Source: Candidatus Electrothrix rattekaaiensis
Lineage (GTDB): Bacteria; Desulfobacterota; Desulfobulbia; Desulfobulbales; Desulfobulbaceae
Assembly (NCBI GenBank): GCA_032595675.1
Contig: JAVQMD010000004.1
Coordinates: forward strand, 53,903 to 117,902
Reading direction: 5' to 3'
Length of the DNA stretch: 64,000 nucleotides
The translations under genes and the position numbers were made by a program. Below, one piece after another: positions 1 to 9,333 of the stretch. The notes below the pieces were generated by a model, which was not told where the DNA came from, did no database searches, and was given only the letters and a program-made list of their open reading frames with translations. Positions within the stretch are counted from its first letter, which is position 1, and every line of letters begins with the position of its first letter.

Positions 1-48
1 AAACAAAGTACAACATACTGTAATAGTGACTACTAATTTTTTCCTCAC
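1..48 (-). CDS. N-terminus of a probable secreted protein (cut by window edge)
   Basis: A GTG codon at 48-46 lies 7 bases after a strong GGAGG ribosome binding site (minus strand). It opens a frame reading MRKKLVVTITVCCTLF to the window edge. The pattern of a few lysines/arginines and then hydrophobic residues with a CC pair looks like the start of a signal peptide, possibly of a lipoprotein. Only 16 codons are visible, so the function cannot be named. Confidence 0.4.
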   Translation of the reverse strand, partial: MRKKLVVTITVCCTLF

Positions 49-238
49 GATAAATCCTCCTATAAAATTAATCTATGGATGTGTTAGTGTTAGGTCTCAG
101 AATACATGACCATTTGGCTGATTAAAAGTTTTTTATTAGACCGAATGCGTAACATCAGCTCTCAAAATCCCTCTGCATCTCCCCTCGTATCAAGTAACTA
201 CAAGAAGTAATATGGCATTCTGAACGAGTAAACAAGAA

Positions 239-439
239 TTACCCCAGACTGAATCCAATGAGATATCCAGAAATGGGCAGCTCAATCGTACCGGCATCCG
301 CCCCCAAAGCGCGGCCCATAGCGGGCATGGCAGGCAGATAGAGGTCGGTGGGGATTGAGCCTAAGCCCATAAGCAAACTGAAGACACCGAGGATATACCA
401 ACCAAGAGGAGAGCTGATCGTGCTCTCAGCACATCGCAC
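239..439 (-). pseudogene. Fragment of Bcr/CflA-type MFS drug transporter
   Basis: The 66 residues match the first part of Bcr/CflA multidrug transporters: a first hydrophobic helix, the TDLYLPAMPAM signature at the helix 1/loop boundary, then GYLIGFSLG, which normally leads into helix 2. The frame stops right there, where full proteins continue for more than 300 residues. No continuation is seen in the next 190 bases in any frame, so most of the gene has been deleted. It should not make a working transporter. Confidence 0.6.
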
Positions 440-1218
440 TACCGGGGACGTAATGTTCTTTTGTTACCAAGAACATGCAAGAGCCAATTAAATCCGAATT
501 TAAGCAGCTCGGCATCATCTCGTTCAATACGCCTCCGCTGATCACGGTCCAGCCTGTACCGAGCTGTCAGCTTGTTCTCAATGCTGTATGCACGAAAGGC
601 ATCAATATTATAGCAAACCATAAAGGCCAATTGCTGGCGAGGACCGGCATGACCTTCTCCCTGCCAAGGATCGCTGGCAAAGAAAGCATCCACCTCGGCC
701 CACAGATCGTTCATCAGGTTGAAGGAATCCAGGCGTTGCTCACGCTTCCATTGGCGAACCGTGTAGCTGTTCTCTTCATCATGGCCCTTACAGTAAGCAT
801 GACGGACAACAGAGTAATGGCTTTTCAGCTTTGCCCCTATCCCCTCTTTTTCAACCCCTCTCTCCAAAGGGTATGTTCGACAAGCCGACGGGCGATCAGT
901 ATAAACAGAGCAACCCGCTTCTGTAAGAAACGGGCACGCTGCTTGCTCACTCTCCATCATATTCAACATGAGTGCTGGAAAATACGGGTGTACGCCTGCC
1001 CCCAAACGGGTATAACGCTCCAGGAACTCGGTTGAAGTACAGGACAGTTTATTTTTTAAGCAAAGAATATCATAAGGATAAAGTCGCAGTTCCAACTTAT
1101 GACAACAGGTCAGATAGCAACTGACCCCTTGGTGGCAACGAAACTGAAAAGATTCGCCTTGTTGCAAAGGACTTGTTGATTCCTCATGCCCTCTTTCTGT
1201 GGTCATTTCACTGGTCAT
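439..1218 (-). CDS. YkgJ-family cysteine cluster protein
   Basis: The protein has 259 residues. The N-terminal part carries the family cluster C28-x5-C34-x3-CC (38-39), followed by a second set around CPFLTEAGCSVYTDRPSACRTYP. YkgJ/Fli-type cysteine-cluster proteins are thought to bind a metal or Fe-S centre; the reaction is unknown. The ATG at 1218 is preceded by GGAG at 7 bases. The gene lies just downstream of rplQ, but the rplQ terminator (1232-1267) separates them, so it depends on read-through or on a promoter that I cannot see. Family assignment is good; role is open. Confidence 0.8.
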   Translation of the reverse strand: MTSEMTTERGHEESTSPLQQGESFQFRCHQGVSCYLTCCHKLELRLYPYDILCLKNKLSCTSTEFLERYTRLGAGVHPYFPALMLNMMESEQAACPFLTEAGCSVYTDRPSACRTYPLERGVEKEGIGAKLKSHYSVVRHAYCKGHDEENSYTVRQWKREQRLDSFNLMNDLWAEVDAFFASDPWQGEGHAGPRQQLAFMVCYNIDAFRAYSIENKLTARYRLDRDQRRRIERDDAELLKFGFNWLLHVLGNKRTLRPR

Positions 1219-1231
1219 AACCGTTCTCCAT

Positions 1232-1267
1232 AAAAAAAGCCGGAATGATGATAATCATCAAACCGGC
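1232..1267 (-). terminator. Rho-independent terminator after rplQ
   Basis: On the minus strand GCCGG-TT-TGATGAT pairs with ATCATCA-TT-CCGGC, giving a long nearly perfect hairpin followed directly by seven T. It closes the infA-rpmJ-rpsM-rpsK-rpsD-rpoA-rplQ transcript. The start of the YkgJ gene is only 14 bases beyond the U tract. Confidence 0.9.
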
Positions 1268-1365
1268 CTTATACTTCCGTCCGTTACTGTAAGCAACAGA
1301 TCAGTAACACATCAATTACTCAGGGAACCTTGGATCTTATCAACGAAGCTGATCCCCCCTTCTCT

Positions 1366-1752
1366 CTATGCCTCTGCTTCCTGAACAGCTGATTCCTCAT
1401 AGCCAACCAGCTCGATAATGGCCATAGGAGCAGCATCACCGGTGCGAATTCCGGTGCGAATAATCCGTGTATACCCACCCTGACGGTCAGTATACTGCTC
1501 ACTGATCTCAGTGAAAAGTTTTGCCACTATATCCTTTGAACGGATATAGGCCATTGCCTGCCGCCGAGCGTTCAAATCACCACGTTTTCCCAAGGTGATC
1601 ATCTTTTCCGCAACGCGACGGGCCTCTTTGGCCTTGGGCACAGTTGTGGAAATTCTCTCATGCTCAAGAAGCGAAGTTACAATATTCCGCATCATTGCTG
1701 AACGATGTGAGGCACTCCTATTCAGTTTTCTACCGGCTTTTCTATGTCTCAT
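1366..1752 (-). CDS. rplQ: 50S ribosomal protein L17
   Basis: The 128 residues begin [17 protein letters not shown], the hallmark of L17, and continue with the [10 protein letters not shown] and YTRI motifs. L17 binds 23S rRNA domain III and lines the outer exit tunnel region. Length is usual for the family, with a short acidic tail [10 protein letters not shown]. It is the last gene of the alpha operon, following rpoA, and is closed by the terminator at 1232-1267. Confidence 0.97.
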   Translation of the reverse strand: MRHRKAGRKLNRSASHRSAMMRNIVTSLLEHERISTTVPKAKEARRVAEKMITLGKRGDLNARRQAMAYIRSKDIVAKLFTEISEQYTDRQGGYTRIIRTGIRTGDAAPMAIIELVGYEESAVQEAEA

Positions 1753-1815
1753 TATTCTATCCTCAAAATCGGTAAATCACGTTATCCGATCAATCTGAAG
1801 GTCGCTCTTGACAAA

Positions 1816-2862
1816 TCAACCATCAATATCGGCGTCCTCTCGTTCACAGGGAGATACCCAGCCCTCGTGGGACATATTCAGGGTCAGGTCATGCTGCAAG
1901 AGAAGAGCTTTAATCTCATTCAGTGATTTACGTCCAAAGTTTTTCGTTTTCAGCATTTCAGCATCGGTTTTTTGCACCAGTTGACCAATATACTGTATAT
2001 TGGCATTCTTCAGACAGTTTGCTGAACGGACGGACAACTCAAGATCCTCGACATTTTTATCAAGAAAATCGGGAAAATCCTGACCATCACCATCACCGTC
2101 AGCTCTCTCGGGAGCTATAGCCTCCTGCTCATTGAAATTGATAAAGATCGTCATCTGCTCCTTGAGAATCTTAGCCGCATAGGCAAGAGCATTCTCTGGG
2201 AACACAGACCCGTCAGTTTCAATTTCTATTGTGAGGCGATCATAGTCTGTTCGTTGGCCAACACGGGCTTGGCTCACCACATACTGAATACGACGTACCG
2301 GTGAAAAAGCCGCATCAATAGGAATCACGCCCAGCGGACTATTTTCCTTCTTATTCCAATCGGCAGGAACATAGCCCTTGCCCCACTGCACCTCAAGTTC
2401 CGCCCGGAAGGTGGTGTTTTCTCCGGTCACCGTGCAAATCGGCTGTTCCGGGTTCATAACCTCAACCTTGCCGCCACCGTCAATATCACCGGCTGTGACC
2501 AATCCGGTCTCACTTTTCTCTAAGATAACAGTTCTGGTCTCAGGAGAGTTGAGCTTCAACTGAACCTGCTTCAGGTTCAGAATAATATCAGCAACGTCTT
2601 CATGCACTCCGTCAATTGTGGTAAACTCATGATCAGCTCCCTCAATCCGAACCGATGTAATCGCAGCTCCTCTGATAGAGGAGAGAAGAATCCTGCGTAA
2701 GGAATTACCTATTGTCGCTGCAAAACCGCGCTCTAAAGGCTGGCAGATAAATTTGCCATACCTATTCGTATGGCTGTCCCTGGTAACCTCCAGACGTTCC
2801 GGGTTAACAAGGTCATGCCAGTTCCTGTAAAAGGGATTATCATCCCGAATATCCTGTTCCAT
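1816..2862 (-). CDS. rpoA: DNA-directed RNA polymerase subunit alpha
   Basis: The 348-residue protein holds the alpha N-terminal dimerisation domain (signature LRRILLSSIRGAAITSVRIEG near residues 55-75) and, after an acidic linker rich in D and G, the C-terminal helix-hairpin-helix domain (LELSVRSANCLKNANIQYIG) that contacts UP elements and activators. Alpha nucleates assembly of beta and beta-prime, both also encoded in this window. It sits between rpsD and rplQ as in nearly all bacteria. Confidence 0.98.
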   Translation of the reverse strand: MEQDIRDDNPFYRNWHDLVNPERLEVTRDSHTNRYGKFICQPLERGFAATIGNSLRRILLSSIRGAAITSVRIEGADHEFTTIDGVHEDVADIILNLKQVQLKLNSPETRTVILEKSETGLVTAGDIDGGGKVEVMNPEQPICTVTGENTTFRAELEVQWGKGYVPADWNKKENSPLGVIPIDAAFSPVRRIQYVVSQARVGQRTDYDRLTIEIETDGSVFPENALAYAAKILKEQMTIFINFNEQEAIAPERADGDGDGQDFPDFLDKNVEDLELSVRSANCLKNANIQYIGQLVQKTDAEMLKTKNFGRKSLNEIKALLLQHDLTLNMSHEGWVSPCEREDADIDG

Positions 2863-2880
2863 GAAATACCTGACCTTGTA

Positions 2881-3510
2881 TTACTTGGAGTACAGCTCGA
2901 CTATAAGCTGTTCATTAATCGGCATGGTTATTTCTTCCCGATTAGGCATAGCCTTCACTGTTCCCTGAAAATTACCTTTATCCAATTCCATCCAGCTGGG
3001 CACGCCGCGGCGAGCAACAGCCTCAAGATTTTCAACGATAAAAGCGTTCTTGCGGCTTTTCTCCTTCAGGGTGATAACATCACCCGGTTTCACCTGACAG
3101 GAGGGAATACTTGCTTTTTTACCGTTAATTTGAAAATGACTATGGCGAACAAATTGACGCGCCTGATCTCTTGAGCCAGCAAAGCCTAGGCGATAAACAA
3201 CGTTATCCAAACGGCGTTCCAACATTGACAGAAGGTTCAGACCGGTAACACCTTTGGCGCGGTCTGCCAGATAAAAGTAACGACGAAACTGACTCTCAAG
3301 CATTCCGTACATATGCTTAACTTTCTGCTTTTCACGCAACTGCAATGCATAGTCGGAAACCTTACGAAAACGATTCTGGCCATGCTGTCCGGGCGCATAG
3401 GTACGCCGCTCAAATGAGCACTTATCCGAGTAGCATCGCTCGCCTTTCAAAAACAATTTAAGATTTTCCCGTCTGCATGTTCGGCAGGAAGCTCCTGTAT
3501 ATCTGGCCAC
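2881..3510 (-). CDS. rpsD: 30S ribosomal protein S4 (zinc-ribbon form)
   Basis: The 209 residues are of standard length. S4 is a primary 16S rRNA binder that starts 30S assembly and often represses its own operon. The N-terminus has C9, C12, C26 and C31, the zinc-binding C+ form of S4; the S4 RNA-binding domain ([20 protein letters not shown]) is intact. It is preceded by rpsK and followed after 18 bases by rpoA. No zinc-free paralogue is visible in the window. Confidence 0.98.
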   Translation of the reverse strand: MARYTGASCRTCRRENLKLFLKGERCYSDKCSFERRTYAPGQHGQNRFRKVSDYALQLREKQKVKHMYGMLESQFRRYFYLADRAKGVTGLNLLSMLERRLDNVVYRLGFAGSRDQARQFVRHSHFQINGKKASIPSCQVKPGDVITLKEKSRKNAFIVENLEAVARRGVPSWMELDKGNFQGTVKAMPNREEITMPINEQLIVELYSK

Positions 3511-3597
3511 TTATTCCTCCATCAATTATTGGTATCGGTTTTACGCTGCGGTCAGCCTTAATACTGGCAGCGACCGTACAAAAAAACTATAGACTGC

Positions 3598-3996
3598 TCA
3601 AACCCGCCTGCGTTTGGGGGGTTTACAGCCATTATGCGGGATCGGAGTTGCATCAACAATCTTTGATACTTCCAAATCAGTGCCAGTGAGAGCGCGAAGA
3701 GCTGCCTCACGACCCGGCCCTGGGCCTTTAACACGAATCTCAACTCGACGAAGACCGTTTTCTTTTGCTTTTGCCACCGCATCACTCAACGCGTTCTGCG
3801 CTGCAAAAGGAGTTGATTTCCGTGACCCCTTAAAGCCGATAACTCCGGCACTGGACCAAGAGACAACGTTGCCCAGCTTATCCGAAATGGTTATTAACGT
3901 ATTATTAAACGTTGAGTAGATAAAAATAATTCCATCAGGAACATTCTTCTTTTCACGACGCTTTGTTCGAACCGCACCTTTTTTACCTTTCGCCAT
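3598..3996 (-). CDS. rpsK: 30S ribosomal protein S11
   Basis: The 132-residue protein contains the S11 core: [18 protein letters not shown], the [12 protein letters not shown] segment, and the basic C-terminus [12 protein letters not shown]11 forms part of the platform near the E site and contacts mRNA. Length is normal. It lies between rpsM and rpsD in the alpha operon. Confidence 0.98.
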   Translation of the reverse strand: MAKGKKGAVRTKRREKKNVPDGIIFIYSTFNNTLITISDKLGNVVSWSSAGVIGFKGSRKSTPFAAQNALSDAVAKAKENGLRRVEIRVKGPGPGREAALRALTGTDLEVSKIVDATPIPHNGCKPPKRRRV

Positions 3997-4061
3997 ATCC
4001 GCTCCGTATAGCTTCCACTATGAATAGCACTTTCACCGGCAGTAAAAGCGTGTTGACAATT

Positions 4062-4430
4062 TTATTTTTTACGTACCGCTGCGCCACGCTTAGGCCCCTT
4101 ACGTGTCCTAGCATTCGTCTTTGTTCGCTGTCCACGACAAGGAAGGCTCATACGATGACGTCGACCTCGGTAGGTACCGAGATCAATGTGACGTTTGATA
4201 TCCATAGCCACTTCACGTCGGCGATCACCCTCGACAACATAATCTGCCTCAATGATCTTCCTGATACGTGTAACATCATCACCGCTCAGATCATCGGAAT
4301 TCATCTGATACGGCAAATCAGCCTTATCCAAAATAGCGCGTGCAGTTGTGAGGCCAATACCATAAATATAGGTAAGCGCCCTGTCCATATGCTTATTGCG
4401 CGGTAAATCTACACCTGATAATCGTGCCAA
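4062..4430 (-). CDS. rpsM: 30S ribosomal protein S13
   Basis: The 122 residues begin MARLSGVDLPRNKH and contain the helix-two-turn-helix YIYGIGLTTARAIL and the C-terminal RGQRTKTNARTRKGP tail that reaches the P-site tRNA. S13 sits in the 30S head and makes bridges to the large subunit. Downstream of rpmJ and upstream of rpsK. Confidence 0.98.
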   Translation of the reverse strand: MARLSGVDLPRNKHMDRALTYIYGIGLTTARAILDKADLPYQMNSDDLSGDDVTRIRKIIEADYVVEGDRRREVAMDIKRHIDLGTYRGRRHRMSLPCRGQRTKTNARTRKGPKRGAAVRKK

Positions 4431-4467
4431 AACTTTACTCCTTTAAAAAAAAGCTACATTATGCAGG

Positions 4468-4581
4468 TTAACCCTGACGCTGCTTATGCTTTGAATTCTT
4501 GCAGTTTACCCGAACCACACCCTTGCGCTTAAGGATCTTACAGTCGCTGCACATTTTCTTAACAGATGATCGTACTTTCAT
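4468..4581 (-). CDS. rpmJ: 50S ribosomal protein L36 (zinc form)
   Basis: A 37-codon gene on the minus strand. It reads [20 protein letters not shown] and ends HKQRQG, matching L36. C11, C14, C27 and H32 form the zinc ribbon of the C+ type. L36 is a late assembly protein near the peptidyl transferase region of 23S rRNA. It lies between infA and rpsM, its usual position. Confidence 0.97.
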   Translation of the reverse strand: MKVRSSVKKMCSDCKILKRKGVVRVNCKNSKHKQRQG

Positions 4582-4610
4582 TGCTCTGTTTCCCTGCTGA
4601 CTTGTTTGGT

Positions 4611-4850
4611 TCAGCGCTTCCCTTTACCGCCGCCTTTTGAACGGAAAGTGACACGCCCTCTTGTCAGGTCATAAGGCGACAACTCGACCGTCACTCTATC
4701 ACCTGGCAGAATTTTAATATAATGCATGCGCATCTTACCGGAAATATGCGCCAAAACCTTATGCCCGTTATCAAGTTCAACACGAAACATCGCGTTGGGT
4801 AAAGGCTCAATTATAGTTCCTTCAACTTCAATGGCTTCTTCTTTGGCCAT
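4611..4850 (-). CDS. infA: Translation initiation factor IF-1
   Basis: From the ATG at 4850 the protein is 79 residues and starts [13 protein letters not shown], the typical IF-1 opening; an upstream in-frame ATG at 4859 adds only MGT and lacks a good ribosome binding site, while the inner ATG is preceded by GGATGGGA. The OB fold that blocks the A site of the 30S subunit is complete. A KGGGKGKR tail extends it slightly beyond the usual 72. It is the first gene after the promoter at 4895-4922. Confidence 0.96.
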   Translation of the reverse strand: MAKEEAIEVEGTIIEPLPNAMFRVELDNGHKVLAHISGKMRMHYIKILPGDRVTVELSPYDLTRGRVTFRSKGGGKGKR

Positions 4851-4894
4851 AGTTCCCATCCAGTTTTATTTTCAATAAAAAATAAAAAAAGGTT

Positions 4895-4922
4895 ATTATA
4901 TATAATAAAGTTTTTTTTGCAA
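4895..4922 (-). promoter_or_regulatory. Sigma-70 promoter for infA-rpmJ-alpha operon
   Basis: On the minus strand TTGCAA (4922-4917) and TATAAT (4900-4895) are separated by 16 bases in very AT-rich DNA. The predicted start lies about 35-40 bases before infA. Together with the terminator just upstream (4945-4968) it makes infA onward a separate transcription unit from secY-map. Confidence 0.7.
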
Positions 4923-4944
4923 CCAATTTTAACTTGATTTGCAT

Positions 4945-4968
4945 AAAAAAAAGAACCCTTAGGGTTCC
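4945..4968 (-). terminator. Rho-independent terminator after map
   Basis: On the minus strand GAACCC-TAA-GGGTTC forms a perfect 6-bp stem followed by eight T. It ends the long str-S10-spc transcript 30 bases after the map stop codon. Confidence 0.85.
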
Positions 4969-4995
4969 ACAAAACTACTTAATATTATCAAGCTA

Positions 4996-5787
4996 TTACA
5001 GCTCTTCTTTTCTTCTGCTCAAAACAAGCGGACCTTCTGGAGCTGCTGCAACTGAGTGCTCAAAATGAGCTGAAGGTTTCTTATCAGCCGTAATCACTGT
5101 CCAGCCGTCCTTCAGAACCTTAACTTTGGCAGTACCGATATTGATCATAGGCTCAATGGCAAGAACCATTCCTTCGATAATCCTCGGTGAAGGCTGATCC
5201 TGCGTGTAATTGGGTACCTCTGGGGCCTCATGGAGACTGGCTCCTATTCCATGCCCAACAAACTGACGAACAACAGAAAACCCGTTGTTCTCAGCATGTT
5301 TCTGGATGGCAGCGGAAACATCGGAAATTCTGTTCCCGATCTTTACCTGCTTGATTCCCCGCTCCAAAGCCTCCTGAGTTACCTGAAGAAGGCGTTCCTT
5401 GCGAGCAGTCAACTTACCCACAGGTATAGTCACTGCGGAATCACCGTAAAAACCGTTATAAATCACACCGAAATCAACAGAAACGATATCTCCCTCTCGA
5501 ACCTTCACCTTTTTCGAGGGAATCCCGTGGACAATCTGCTCATTAATGGAAACACACAGGCTCGCCGGAAAACCTCTATACCCAAGAAAGGCAGGATGTG
5601 CCCCGTGATCTCGGCAAAGATCATGCGCCCAGCGATCCATTTGACGGGTCGTCAGGCCAGGACGCATTTCCTTTTGCAGCATTTCCAACACGGAAGCGAC
5701 TATACAGTTCGCTTGTCGCATCACCTCAATTTCATCTGAGGTTTTAACTATAATATTTTTCTCATTATCAGCAGCCACAAGCCTCAA
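4996..5787 (-). CDS. map: Methionine aminopeptidase, type I
   Basis: The 263-residue enzyme removes the initiator methionine from new proteins. The metal ligands of the pita-bread fold are visible: DFGVIYNGFYGD (two Asp), GHGIG (His), MVLAIEP (Glu) and HFEHSV (Glu). The best-coupled start is a TTG whose last two bases form the secY TGA stop; a GTG three codons on is the alternative, and family members usually begin close to the IIVKTSDEIEVMR stretch. Placement after secY is classic. Confidence 0.96.
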   Translation of the reverse strand: MRLVAADNEKNIIVKTSDEIEVMRQANCIVASVLEMLQKEMRPGLTTRQMDRWAHDLCRDHGAHPAFLGYRGFPASLCVSINEQIVHGIPSKKVKVREGDIVSVDFGVIYNGFYGDSAVTIPVGKLTARKERLLQVTQEALERGIKQVKIGNRISDVSAAIQKHAENNGFSVVRQFVGHGIGASLHEAPEVPNYTQDQPSPRIIEGMVLAIEPMINIGTAKVKVLKDGWTVITADKKPSAHFEHSVAAAPEGPLVLSRRKEEL

Positions 5788-7088
5788 CGCCTGCCTTTGA
5801 CCTTACCGGCTTTCATAAATCCCTCATAATTACGCATAACCAGATGGGATTCAATTTTAGAAATAGTATCAATGGCCACACCGACAACAATCAAGAGCGC
5901 AGTTCCCCCGAAATAAAAGGGTACATTAAAATTACTCACGAGAATTGTTGGCAGCACACAAACAAGAGCTAAATAGATAGCACCAACTACGGTTATCCGG
6001 GTGAGTACCTTATCAATAAATTCAGCTGATCTCTTACCTGGTCTGATACCGGGAACAAAACCACCATTCTTCTTCAGGTTCTCAGCTACCTCATCAGGAT
6101 TAAAAGTCACTGCTGTATAAAAAAAACAGAAGAAGACAATCATCACCACATAGAGCATATAATAAAAGACCGTACCCGGAGAAAGTGAAGCGGCTGCCTT
6201 CTGTACCCAATCTATCTGAATAAACGTCCCGATAGTTGCGGGAAACATCATGATAGAGGAGGCAAAGATAGGCGGAATAACTCCTGCAATATTAATTTTC
6301 AGGGGCAAATGGGATGCTTGGCCACCATAAACTTTTCTTCCCACAACTCGCTTTGCGTACTGAATAGGAATTCTTCGCTGGGCTGTCTCAAAATAGACAA
6401 TCACGGCGATGACTCCAAACATCATAGCAAGCATTACCGGAATAATAATAATAGGGATGTCGCCGGAGGTCACCATCTGCACTGATTTAGCAACAGCTGC
6501 GGGCATCCTTGCTATAATACCAGCATAGATAATAAGAGAAATACCATTCCCTATTCCGCGCTCAGTCATCTGCTCACCGAGCCACATAATAAAAGAAGTA
6601 CCAGCTGTCAATGTGAGGACTGTCATCAGTTTAAACTGGAGCCCGGCGACCAGTACAATCGGTACGCCTGATGGACCGGTCATTGCCTCCAAACCGGAGG
6701 CAATAAAAAAGCCCTGAATCAGAGCAAGTCCTACGGTGCCGTACCGTGTATACTGGGTGATCTTGCGGCGCCCAGCCTCACCCTCTTTATTCAGCTGTTC
6801 CAGCTGTGGTATAACAACTGTCAGGAGCTGAATAATAATGGAGGCTGAAATATAGGGCATAATGCCCAAAGCAAAAATGGAAAAATTTTCCAGAGCACCA
6901 CCGGAGAACATGTTAAACATGCCGAACAGGGTGCCAGAATATTGCTCAAAAAAAGCCGCAAGAGCATCTCCATTGATACCTGGTGTCGGTATCTGAACGC
7001 CCATACGATATACCAAAAGCATTAAAAGGGTAAAAATAACCCTTTTACGAAGCTCCGGTATATTTGCTGCACTGGCAAGACCGCTCAT
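5784..7088 (-). CDS. secY: Protein translocase subunit SecY
   Basis: The 434-residue integral membrane protein has about ten hydrophobic helices. It forms the protein-conducting channel with SecE (encoded at 32432-32689) and SecG. Recognisable segments are the N-terminal LRKRVIFTLLMLLVYRMG, the GIGNGIS loop and the RRIPIQYAKRVVGR cytoplasmic loop that contacts SecA and the ribosome. It starts 3 bases after the rplO stop and overlaps map. Confidence 0.98.
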   Translation of the reverse strand: MSGLASAANIPELRKRVIFTLLMLLVYRMGVQIPTPGINGDALAAFFEQYSGTLFGMFNMFSGGALENFSIFALGIMPYISASIIIQLLTVVIPQLEQLNKEGEAGRRKITQYTRYGTVGLALIQGFFIASGLEAMTGPSGVPIVLVAGLQFKLMTVLTLTAGTSFIMWLGEQMTERGIGNGISLIIYAGIIARMPAAVAKSVQMVTSGDIPIIIIPVMLAMMFGVIAVIVYFETAQRRIPIQYAKRVVGRKVYGGQASHLPLKINIAGVIPPIFASSIMMFPATIGTFIQIDWVQKAAASLSPGTVFYYMLYVVMIVFFCFFYTAVTFNPDEVAENLKKNGGFVPGIRPGKRSAEFIDKVLTRITVVGAIYLALVCVLPTILVSNFNVPFYFGGTALLIVVGVAIDTISKIESHLVMRNYEGFMKAGKVKGRR

Positions 7089-7091
7089 ATC

Positions 7092-7532
7092 TTATTCCTT
7101 TACTGTGCCGCCCGCCGCAATAATCTTTTCTTGGGCTCCCCGGCTAACTTTATCAACTTCGACCTGAACTTTTTTTGAAATCTCACCATTGGCAAGAATC
7201 TTAATCATGGTATCACGCTCCGTGACAAGGCCCGCATCCAGCAGGGCCTGTCTGTCAACAGTGGCACCATCATCAAATGTATCAAGATCAGATAAAGAAA
7301 TAATCTTATAGGTGGTTTTAAAAATATTGGTAAAACCACGTTTCGGCAAACGCCTATGAAGGGGCATCTGACCACCCTCAAAACCTGGTTTTGCGGTATA
7401 TCCAGATCGAGAACGAGCACCCTTATGGCCACGGCCAGCAGTTTTGCCGAGACCACTTCCAGGTCCACGGCCAACTCTTTTCTTTGCTTTTCGGGCACCT
7501 TTATTCGGAGAAAGATTATTCAGGGTCAGCAT
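7092..7532 (-). CDS. rplO: 50S ribosomal protein L15
   Basis: The 146 residues start [15 protein letters not shown] and contain the glycine/arginine-rich extension ([20 protein letters not shown]) that threads into 23S rRNA, then the globular domain ending AAGGTVKE. L15 is a late assembly protein. It lies between rpmD and secY. Confidence 0.98.
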   Translation of the reverse strand: MLTLNNLSPNKGARKAKKRVGRGPGSGLGKTAGRGHKGARSRSGYTAKPGFEGGQMPLHRRLPKRGFTNIFKTTYKIISLSDLDTFDDGATVDRQALLDAGLVTERDTMIKILANGEISKKVQVEVDKVSRGAQEKIIAAGGTVKE

Positions 7533-7535
7533 TTT

Positions 7536-7715
7536 CTACTCCTCAACCTTTATCAGGTGTTGAACTTTACGAATCATTCCCCTGATTTCAGGAGTGTCTT
7601 TCCTGGTGATAGTCTTATGCATTTTTGTCAGACCCAAGCCGACCAAAGTTGCGCGGATTTTCTTGGTGCTCCCAATACCGCTCTTCACTTGGGATATTGT
7701 CACTGTATCACTCAT
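7536..7715 (-). CDS. rpmD: 50S ribosomal protein L30
   Basis: A 59-codon gene on the minus strand reading [19 protein letters not shown], then [14 protein letters not shown] and a C-terminal [13 protein letters not shown]. This is the small bacterial L30 fold. It fills the gap between rpsE and rplO, exactly where rpmD is expected, with a TAG stop 3 bases before the rplO start. Confidence 0.96.
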   Translation of the reverse strand: MSDTVTISQVKSGIGSTKKIRATLVGLGLTKMHKTITRKDTPEIRGMIRKVQHLIKVEE

Positions 7716-7794
7716 AATTCAACCAACGTTTGCTAAACTCTCTTTTGAGTCATTATTGATGTAAGACAACGTACACATCAACATACCATCATCT

Positions 7795-8307
7795 TTAGCT
7801 GACAACTTCGTCAACGGCCAGACCACGTAATGCGGCAACCTCATCAGCAGAGCGCAACCGTCGTAAACCGTTCAGCGTTGCCTTTACCAGATTATGAGGA
7901 TTATTCGAGCCCAAACATTTCGTCAAGATATTCTGCACTCCGGCAGCCTCAAGAACGGCACGTACAGCACCACCTGCAATAACTCCGGTACCATCAGAAG
8001 CCGGTTTGAGCATAACTTTACCGGATTTGAATTTACCGTCTATGTGATGCGGAATGGACACATCTGTCAATGCTACTCTCTGCATATCCTTACGTGCCTT
8101 CTCTACACCTTTACGAATAGCCTCAGGAACCTGATTTGCCTTGCCAAGCCCGTAACCGACCTTACCCTGTCCGTCACCGACAACAACTATAGCACTGAAG
8201 CTGAACCGACGTCCACCTTTTACTACTTTAGCAACGCGGTTAATATAGACTATCTTCTCAATGAGTTCGTCCTGATTGCCTTCTTTGGCACGCTTATAAT
8301 CAGCCAA
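7795..8307 (-). CDS. rpsE: 30S ribosomal protein S5
   Basis: The 170-residue protein has the S5 double-stranded RNA-binding domain ([20 protein letters not shown], with the GGRR loop whose mutation gives spectinomycin resistance) and the C-terminal domain with [13 protein letters not shown]5 acts at the mRNA entry channel and in decoding accuracy. It lies between rplR and rpmD. Confidence 0.98.
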   Translation of the reverse strand: MADYKRAKEGNQDELIEKIVYINRVAKVVKGGRRFSFSAIVVVGDGQGKVGYGLGKANQVPEAIRKGVEKARKDMQRVALTDVSIPHHIDGKFKSGKVMLKPASDGTGVIAGGAVRAVLEAAGVQNILTKCLGSNNPHNLVKATLNGLRRLRSADEVAALRGLAVDEVVS

Positions 8308-8376
8308 GTAGCACCCCCAATGGAATTTCCATTACCTGAAATATTTAAAACAATATATGTAAATACGCCCGGCAGG

Positions 8377-8742
8377 TTAAAGTACCAAGCCGCCCTTGCG
8401 TGCCCCTTCCGAGAGGGCCTTCACTCGACCGTGATATAAATTACCACCACGATCAAAAACAACCTTACTAATCCCAGCTTCAATAGCCCGCTGTGCAACA
8501 ATCTCACCGACCTTGGCAGCTTTTTCCGTTTTGCCCTTTATGTCGGAACCGTCAAAGGACTTATCATCCGATGACATTGATACCAAAGTTTTCTGCGTGG
8601 TATCATCAATTATCTGCACATAAATATGTCGATTACTGCGAAAAACACGCATTCTCGGGTGCTCAGGAGTACCGGTGATCTTCTTACGAATTCTTCGGAT
8701 ACGTTTTGAGCGAGCTGATAACTTATCACTTTGCTTTGCCAT
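8377..8742 (-). CDS. rplR: 50S ribosomal protein L18
   Basis: The 121-residue protein begins with a basic arm (SARSKRIRRIRKKI) and contains RMRVFRSNRHIYVQIIDD and the C-terminal FDRGGNLYHGRVKALSEGAR, the L18 signature. L18 binds 5S rRNA with L5 and places it in the central protuberance. It lies between rplF and rpsE. Confidence 0.98.
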   Translation of the reverse strand: MAKQSDKLSARSKRIRRIRKKITGTPEHPRMRVFRSNRHIYVQIIDDTTQKTLVSMSSDDKSFDGSDIKGKTEKAAKVGEIVAQRAIEAGISKVVFDRGGNLYHGRVKALSEGARKGGLVL

Positions 8743-8767
8743 GATGGTTATTTCACCTGATCCTTAA

Positions 8768-9307
8768 CTATTTTGCTCCGGCTTTGCCGACCTTGCGTAC
8801 GATATGCTCATCAATATAACGTATACCTTTACCCTTATAGGGCTCAGGCTTGCGTATATCTCTGATCTTGGCGGCTGTCTGCCCAACCAACTCTTTATCA
8901 ATACCGGCAACGGTAATCTGATTATTTTTATCAACGTCAGCAGAGATGCCCTCCGGCAGCAAAAAATCCACCGGATTAGAATAGCCGACGCTTAAAGTAA
9001 GGGTTTTACCGGACACATTAGCACGGTACCCTACACCTTCAACAGCCAGTTTTTTCTCAAAACCTTCATTAACTCCCAGAACCATATTCCTTATCAGGGT
9101 ACGTGTCATACCCCAAAACGAACGAATACGCTTACTGTTTCCTTTGGGCTTGAAGAAAATCTGGCCTTCTTTCTGCTCTATCTCAATTTCAGGTCGACAA
9201 TCTCGCTCAAGAGCACCCTTTGCGCCTGAAACCTTCACGCGCGTTCCCTCAATTTCAACCGTAACTCCACTGGGGAGTGTGATTGGCTCTTTTCCAATTC
9301 GTGACAT
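8768..9307 (-). CDS. rplF: 50S ribosomal protein L6
   Basis: The 179 residues begin MSRIGKEPITLPSGV and end with the PEPYKGKGIRY motif characteristic of L6. The two duplicated RNA-binding folds sit near the sarcin-ricin loop, where elongation factors dock. Length is normal; neighbours are rpsH and rplR. Confidence 0.98.
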   Translation of the reverse strand: MSRIGKEPITLPSGVTVEIEGTRVKVSGAKGALERDCRPEIEIEQKEGQIFFKPKGNSKRIRSFWGMTRTLIRNMVLGVNEGFEKKLAVEGVGYRANVSGKTLTLSVGYSNPVDFLLPEGISADVDKNNQITVAGIDKELVGQTAAKIRDIRKPEPYKGKGIRYIDEHIVRKVGKAGAK

Positions 9308-9333
9308 TAGTTGTTCCTCCTGAACAAGAGCAG

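Noticed and set aside
475-1035. 186-codon open frame opposite the YkgJ gene
   Set aside because: It lies entirely antisense to a gene with clear family motifs and itself has no recognisable domain.
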